Source of the DNA: CAZICM01 sp964537685
GTDB taxonomy: Bacteria; Myxococcota_A; Polyangia; Polyangiales; Polyangiaceae
NCBI GenBank assembly: GCA_964537685.1
Contig: CAZICM010000018.1
Coordinates: 1 to 64,000, forward strand
Direction of reading: 5' to 3'
Length of the DNA: 64,000 nt
The position numbers were made by a program, and so were the translations under genes. The notes under the pieces are model-generated. The model did no database searches and was not told the DNA's origin. It was given only the letters and a program-made list of their open reading frames with translations. Of the stretch, positions 60,259 to 64,000 are shown piece after piece (within the stretch, counting starts at the first letter, position 1; each line of letters begins with the position of its first letter).

Positions 60259-60930
60259 TTACTGCGCCGCCCAGAAAATAGGCATCCCGCCTTCATGATC
60301 GGAAGCAACAATATCTACATCAATCGCCGTTCCGGCCACCGGAAAGCCTCCCCGCATGCTGCTTAAATACGGCAACAACTGATACATCTGATATCCCCGC
60401 GTGGGTATATCCGGCACATTGGCCGCGGACATCCAATAATGCTGAAACTTAAGGTTTGAATAAAGCTGCTGGCCCGATAAAACGCTTTGGGGGCCGCAAT
60501 AAATGCCCGGCACATATCCGGCCCCCGAGACAGCCACCGCCCAATTGTTTAAATAGTCAATCAGCGTATCCGCACTCACGCTATAGCTTCCCTCCAAATC
60601 GCACCACAATACGGCTCCCGCTGGATACCCAATATTGCCAGCCTGCTCCACGGCGGCGTTGCCGTCGTCCGTTCCTTGCTGCGCTGTTATACCCGAATTC
60701 CGGTAGGTTTGATAAATACCTATGCCCAGGCCCGCCGCCCTCAGCGCCCCGGCTTCACTCGCTGTTAATGCCCATGAAGGGGGACTATTTCCATCCAAAC
60801 CCACCGCGCGGATTGCAAATTGATAGCCAAGCCCGCGCAATTGCGTGCCTTGGGACGAAGATAGAGATGCCGAGGTATCAAATCCAATGGTGCCCACGGC
60901 AGGCGTCCATAGCTCGCTGGATACAGTCAT
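60259..60930 (-). CDS. DUF1906 (Rv2525c-like) glycoside-hydrolase-like protein
   Basis: 223 aa. Conserved DUF1906 features: GTIGFDTSASLSSSQ at the start, YQFAIRAVG, LGIGIYQTYRNSGI, AVLWCDLEGSYSVS, VPGIYCGPQSV, and a final TAIDVDIVAS with Asp residues. The family has a TIM-barrel related to GH25 lysozymes and is thought to act on peptidoglycan or bind sugars; activity is unproven for many members. No N-terminal signal peptide is seen, so export by a classical route is unlikely. Start overlaps the zinc-ribbon gene (ATGA). Confidence 0.85.
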   Translation of the reverse strand: MTVSSELWTPAVGTIGFDTSASLSSSQGTQLRGLGYQFAIRAVGLDGNSPPSWALTASEAGALRAAGLGIGIYQTYRNSGITAQQGTDDGNAAVEQAGNIGYPAGAVLWCDLEGSYSVSADTLIDYLNNWAVAVSGAGYVPGIYCGPQSVLSGQQLYSNLKFQHYWMSAANVPDIPTRGYQMYQLLPYLSSMRGGFPVAGTAIDVDIVASDHEGGMPIFWAAQ

Positions 60931-61298
60931 CGTCCACCTCGCATTATCGGCTTCGGGCCGACAACAATGGCCGGCTTAGCTTGATTCGAACCCACAACCA
61001 CCCCCTGGGAAGGCGCCGCCGCCCTCGGAGCTTGCGCCGCCCTGGGCCTTGAACTCGGCGCCTGAGCCTTTCCAAAACCCGCCGCGGCTTGCTGGCTCGC
61101 GCTCGCCTTGGCCAGCCCATCCTTTAGCTTCTCCAGCGCATTCATCGATTCGGCCGAACGCCCGCGATCCATATGAAGCTCGGTATTGCATTCCGGGTTT
61201 TGGCATTTAAACGAGCTTTGGCTCAGCAAGTCTTCGATAGACATTGCGATATACGCCCCGCAATTGGGGCAAGGCATTCCTGGTGTCTTTTTTAACAT
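60927..61298 (-). CDS. Zinc-ribbon protein with Ala/Pro-rich tail
   Basis: 123 aa. CPNCGAYIAMSIEDLL then FKCQNPECNTELHM is a treble-clef/zinc-ribbon module with the four metal ligands CxxC...CxxxxC, in which the second knuckle is CQNPEC. The tail is Ala/Gln/Pro/Arg-rich (GFGKAQAPSSRPRAAQAPRA). Overlaps the DUF1906 start and is 6 bases after the DUF2589 stop, an arrangement that suggests coupled translation. Possible adaptor protein, exact role unknown. Confidence 0.75.
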   Translation of the reverse strand: MLKKTPGMPCPNCGAYIAMSIEDLLSQSSFKCQNPECNTELHMDRGRSAESMNALEKLKDGLAKASASQQAAAGFGKAQAPSSRPRAAQAPRAAAPSQGVVVGSNQAKPAIVVGPKPIMRGGR

Positions 61299-61304
61299 AA
61301 GTGC

Positions 61305-62282
61305 TTACCTTTCTTCCTGTGCTACTGGTGTATCGGTCCGGATTTGAAATGTAAACGATCCCGTGGCATCGAGCGAGGTGACATATTCACCCCTCACAAT
61401 GGCCGAAGCCCATATCGTCTTTAAAACGGTGCCTTCATATCTTGCGGGCAGCCTGGCCAGCTCTATCACCGTATGGGCTTCGCCATGGGTATCGGTAACA
61501 ATAGGCTTTTTAGGCCAGCGGAAGAGATCTTCGGCATCCTGGGAAAGTGTTATGCTCACATGCGCGGCGGCGAGCCTTCTATCATCCAGCACTTTCAGGG
61601 TAATACGAATGCGCTCGCCCACGCGGGTGAACACGTTTTTCCCATCACTGGGCTGAATCAGAATGCCAGCGCCCAGCACGCGCTTATCCGATGTGCTTTG
61701 GGCCATTAAATTTAAAATTTGAAGAATACCCTCGGGCAAATCGCTGGGCCCGACACGCATCTTCACCTGCATTTGCACTTTGGTCGAGGCGGGCACCGTT
61801 CCATCGGGCAAGGTGCTCACGCTATTGCCAGTGCCGGCTCCATTGCTTTTTGCTATGCGGGCCGATAGCCCAAAAGGACTGGGCGAAGGCGGCGCTTTAT
61901 AGCGGGGAAGACGGCGCCTTGTATTCGAGGGCGCCTCAAGGGACTCCGCCGGCGGTACATTGGCCACGGCTCCCAATATTTCCACGTTGAAATCCACATT
62001 GGCTTCTTGAATGGTTAAAGCCGGCAGCGGAATCAGCGATAAAAGCGGCACTTCGACGACATAGATCACCGGCTCTCCCAGGGGGCCCGGCTTGGTATAG
62101 GTAAACGTAACCATGCGAAGCTCGGCAAAATCGTCCCCCGTAAATCCAAAGGTGCGGACGAAATCCAAAAAGCTTTCGCAGGCATATTTATCGGCGTCGA
62201 TAAGAGCCACGATGGGCATAGCAAAGAGCATTCCCAAATCGACATAGGGCACAACGGCTTTGTTTTGATCGTTGGAAGGCAT
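61305..62282 (-). CDS. DUF2589-family protein with C-terminal Ig-like domain
   Basis: 325 aa. The N-terminal half resembles DUF2589 (VPYVDLGMLFAMPIVALIDA, FVRTFGF, VEVPLLSLIPLPALTIQEAN followed by VDFNVEI) though more divergent than the paralogue at 62767-63651. The linker is Pro/Ser-rich. The C-terminal about 100 residues (VGERIRITLKVLDDRRLAAA, VTDTHGEAHTVIELA, IWASAIVRGEYVTSLDATGS) look like an invasin-type Big_1 Ig fold. AAGGAG lies 8 bases before ATG 62282. DUF2589 proteins have no known function. The pairing of two such proteins with Ig tails suggests a self-assembling or multivalent binding role, which is inference. Confidence 0.8.
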   Translation of the reverse strand: MPSNDQNKAVVPYVDLGMLFAMPIVALIDADKYACESFLDFVRTFGFTGDDFAELRMVTFTYTKPGPLGEPVIYVVEVPLLSLIPLPALTIQEANVDFNVEILGAVANVPPAESLEAPSNTRRRLPRYKAPPSPSPFGLSARIAKSNGAGTGNSVSTLPDGTVPASTKVQMQVKMRVGPSDLPEGILQILNLMAQSTSDKRVLGAGILIQPSDGKNVFTRVGERIRITLKVLDDRRLAAAHVSITLSQDAEDLFRWPKKPIVTDTHGEAHTVIELARLPARYEGTVLKTIWASAIVRGEYVTSLDATGSFTFQIRTDTPVAQEER

Positions 62283-62296
62283 GTTTTTATATCTCC

Positions 62297-62677
62297 TTAT
62301 GCCTTTCCTTCGGGCTTTGCGGGCTGCTGAGGCGGAAGCTCCAGCGTCTCGGCATCGGTCACGCGCACACTCATCTTCATGGTGCTAATGGCTGAACAGG
62401 GAAGCGTGGCCAAATCGGGCGCCGCCACATAGACATACATCGTGGGCGCCGGATTGCCGCTCTCTGCGCTGGGAGGCTCGATACTCGCCACCGCATACTG
62501 CAATTCAATATTGGCCAGCTCCAGCCTTGCGCTGGGCACCGCCATCACGCTCAATGTATTTTCACCGCTCGCATACTCCTTTTGAAGCCATTCCGTGTAT
62601 TGATCAGAGATATGCTGAGCCTCCGAAAGCGCTGCCAGCATGGAACCCACAACCTGATCGAGCCTATAAGGTGTCAT
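62297..62677 (-). CDS. Small DUF2589-associated protein
   Basis: 126 aa. A helical N-terminus (LDQVVGSMLAALSEAQHISD) is followed by beta-rich IELQYAVASIEPPSAESG and VYVAAPDLATLPCSAISTMK, ending with a Pro/Gln-rich tail. From memory, small proteins of this kind accompany DUF2589 genes. Its closeness to both DUF2589 genes and to the hairpin at 62701-62755 supports an operon. GAGGAA lies about 8 bases before the ATG. Confidence 0.7.
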   Translation of the reverse strand: MTPYRLDQVVGSMLAALSEAQHISDQYTEWLQKEYASGENTLSVMAVPSARLELANIELQYAVASIEPPSAESGNPAPTMYVYVAAPDLATLPCSAISTMKMSVRVTDAETLELPPQQPAKPEGKA

Positions 62678-62700
62678 CGTTTCTATTCCTCTTGCTAAAA

Positions 62701-62755
62701 TACTGGCCTCCGCGATACATACCCACGGAAGGCGGCATAGCCGCAGAGGCCGGTA
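62701..62755 (-). terminator. Long intercistronic hairpin (attenuator-like)
   Basis: TACTGGCCTCCGC (62701-62713) pairs with GCAGAGGCCGGTA (62743-62755), 12 of 13 positions when one G-U is allowed. On the minus strand the stem is followed by TATTTTAGC. Located between the DUF2589 stop and the next gene, it could be a partial terminator that lowers expression of the downstream genes, or an RNase-protecting stem for the first gene. Confidence 0.6.
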
Positions 62756-62766
62756 TTTGCTATTTT

Positions 62767-63651
62767 TTAGCCAACCGTAATCGGCACTTTTTGCTCAACG
62801 GCCGCACCGTTGATGGTCGATGCAAAAGTCACTAAAATCACCGTTGGTTCAGCAACTGCCTTGATATACTTCAGCGTAAAGATCACCTTGCCCGTAGCAT
62901 CCGTGGTGCCATTGGCAGGGGTGACCGTGAGCGTCGTATCGTCGCCGCTGGTTGCTGTAATTGTAGCGCCGGCGATAGCGCGGTTCATACCGCTGATGGC
63001 AATGGCCTCGACGCGCACCTGTTCATCCAGGATTGGAATGGCTGTTGTCGGCAGGAGGACCAGCACATCCCCCGTAGGATCGCGCGCAACCACGCTTTCA
63101 TTGAGGATATTGAGAACGGTGGCCAAGCCCGCCGGCATTTGCGATTGAGAGGCGTGAACCCGCACGTCCATATTGTATTCGACCGAATACTTTGAATTGG
63201 CCGTGGCCGTGGAATCCTTCTTCGTGGAAACGCTCGCCTTGAAATTAGACTTCACAAACCAATAGTTTGCGCTCACGTTGGCTTCGCTGGAGAAATTCGT
63301 CGAATTGGTATCGACAGACGACGAACTGGACTCCGCAGCGATATTGGCCTTGAAGTCGATGGTGAGGTCATCGATAGCAAGGTAAGGAATGGTGACGATG
63401 GACAGAAGGGGCACGACCAGGTTGCGGGTCATGCCTCGCGAATCGGAGTAACTAAAGGCTACGACAATAGCCTCATACTGTCCGTCCGCGTTCTTCTGAA
63501 GGCCCACCGATTGGATGAAGTCGACACTAACCAGGGCCGCAGTGGCCTGAGCCTTAATCGCCGCATCCAGAGGCGCGCCGATTAGATTCCCAAAGGGAAT
63601 CATTTGCAACTGCTGCGTTGCTACTTGAGAGGGAGTGACGTCGATAGCCAT
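62767..63651 (-). CDS. DUF2589 family protein with C-terminal Ig-like domain
   Basis: 294 aa. The N-terminal region is good DUF2589: IPFGNLIGAPLDAAIKAQAT, VSVDFIQSVGLQK, VVPLLSIVTIPYLAIDDLTI, then KFSVEYNMDVRVHASQSQMP-like with MPAGLATVLNILNESV. The C-terminus (DEQVRVEAIAISGMNRAIAG, TATSGDDTTLTVTPANGTTD, VILVTFASTINGAAV) is a Big_1-like Ig fold. Start ATG 63651 has AAGGAG 7 bases upstream; the upstream in-frame extension to 63741 is not needed. First gene of the operon; the hairpin lies directly downstream. Confidence 0.88.
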   Translation of the reverse strand: MAIDVTPSQVATQQLQMIPFGNLIGAPLDAAIKAQATAALVSVDFIQSVGLQKNADGQYEAIVVAFSYSDSRGMTRNLVVPLLSIVTIPYLAIDDLTIDFKANIAAESSSSSVDTNSTNFSSEANVSANYWFVKSNFKASVSTKKDSTATANSKYSVEYNMDVRVHASQSQMPAGLATVLNILNESVVARDPTGDVLVLLPTTAIPILDEQVRVEAIAISGMNRAIAGATITATSGDDTTLTVTPANGTTDATGKVIFTLKYIKAVAEPTVILVTFASTINGAAVEQKVPITVG

Positions 63652-63783
63652 GTATGACTCCTTGAACGTAATTGGAGAGAGCTCCGTTTGTGAAGGTAGG
63701 CGTGCTTCTTTGTTTTGGTCAAGCAAAAGGGGGCTTCCCATTCGAAGGGCACAAGTTGCTTGTTTTATCGAAGATAACCGATG
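63652..63783. other. Upstream region of the DUF2589 operon
   Basis: About 130 bases containing the AAGGAG ribosome binding site and a TTGACC box (minus strand, in the stretch CTTGACCAAAAC) as a weak -35 candidate with no clear -10. Confidence 0.3.
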
Positions 63784-64000
63784 TCAACGGCCCCGGTGAT
63801 TCATATCCACCTTCACGGGCGTCCCATTGAAGGAGATGAAGGAAGGCGATAGCGTGTTGCAATCATCCATACCATTATTTGCTGAATGCGTTGGAGAGAA
63901 ACACGGCTGTACCGATATCGGTATGGCGTGGGAAGGCTGATCACTTTTTATTTGGAGTGGACACGCGAGGAAGGCGTTGACAGCCCACAATCGGCAGGTG
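63784..64000 (-). CDS. 3' end of a gene entering from the right edge
   Basis: The minus-strand frame is open from the window edge to a stop at 63784. The final residues read CFSPTHSANNGMDDC and NTLSPSFISFNGTPVKVDMN, which is compatible with an exported protein rich in Ser/Asn, but nothing is recognised. Only the C-terminus of about 70 residues is inside the window. Confidence 0.4.
   Translation of the reverse strand, partial: TCRLWAVNAFLACPLQIKSDQPSHAIPISVQPCFSPTHSANNGMDDCNTLSPSFISFNGTPVKVDMNHRGR

Overview
The window reads as chromosomal DNA of a moderately GC-rich Gram-negative bacterium, most likely a Myxococcota (deltaproteobacterial) lineage. Pointers are a PilT retraction ATPase, a giant Ser/Thr kinase-ATPase-GAF-STAS protein, many lipoproteins, an S8 protease lipoprotein, a lipoprotein with the DCGG-type cysteine-rich repeats frequent in myxobacteria, and a beta-propeller/c-type-haem peroxidase. 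The taxonomic call is inference; no rRNA, tRNA, insertion sequence or CRISPR array was recognised.

Layout. (A) 0-10 kb: start of a gene leaving the left edge, a probable outer-membrane-receptor remnant, a PilT-like ATPase (+), a 1726-aa kinase/signalling protein (-) and a YVTN-propeller/di-haem peroxidase-like protein (-). (B) 10.8-15 kb: an ankyrin lipoprotein and a hypothetical partner (+), then a small cysteine-motif membrane protein (-). (C) 15.07-42.77 kb, minus strand: one almost gapless operon for an extracellular-type contractile injection system (eCIS, phage-tail-like, Afp/PVC relatives). In transcription order: DUF4255 cap protein, carboxypeptidase-regulatory-like protein, 822-aa sheath, tube, second sheath, second tube, Afp7-like protein with a repeat tail, 58-aa Afp6-like protein, gpD-like hub, gpV-like spike, membrane-anchored protein, gp25, baseplate J-like protein, tail protein I-like protein, three proteins sharing one N-terminal domain (the largest carries a lectin-like propeller), AAA+ ATPase, and a tape-measure-like protein. 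Many junctions are ATGA/TGATG overlaps, so the set is probably one transcript with coupled translation. A 21-bp minisatellite lies just upstream.

(D) 43.4-49.4 kb: subtilisin-like lipoprotein (-), two overlapping exported-protein genes (+), and a hypothetical protein (+) preceded by a strong hairpin. (E) 49.5-59.0 kb, minus strand: a candidate immune/conflict island. A TIR-caspase-SIR2 triple fusion is translationally coupled to a 1461-aa STAND NTPase with a membrane helix and a long array of YD-like repeats; next to it are an LSDAT-SLATT two-domain protein and a pentapeptide-repeat/TIR-like protein. In the triple fusion the TIR catalytic glutamate is present, but the caspase His/Cys and SIR2 Asn/His positions are replaced, suggesting one live NADase with two pseudoenzyme domains. 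This is the best candidate for an undescribed system.

(F) 59.6-63.7 kb, minus strand: an operon with two DUF2589-family proteins with C-terminal Ig-like domains, a small DUF2589-associated protein, a zinc-ribbon protein, a DUF1906 glycoside-hydrolase-like protein and a hypothetical protein, with a long hairpin between the first two genes. A gene fragment enters from the right edge.
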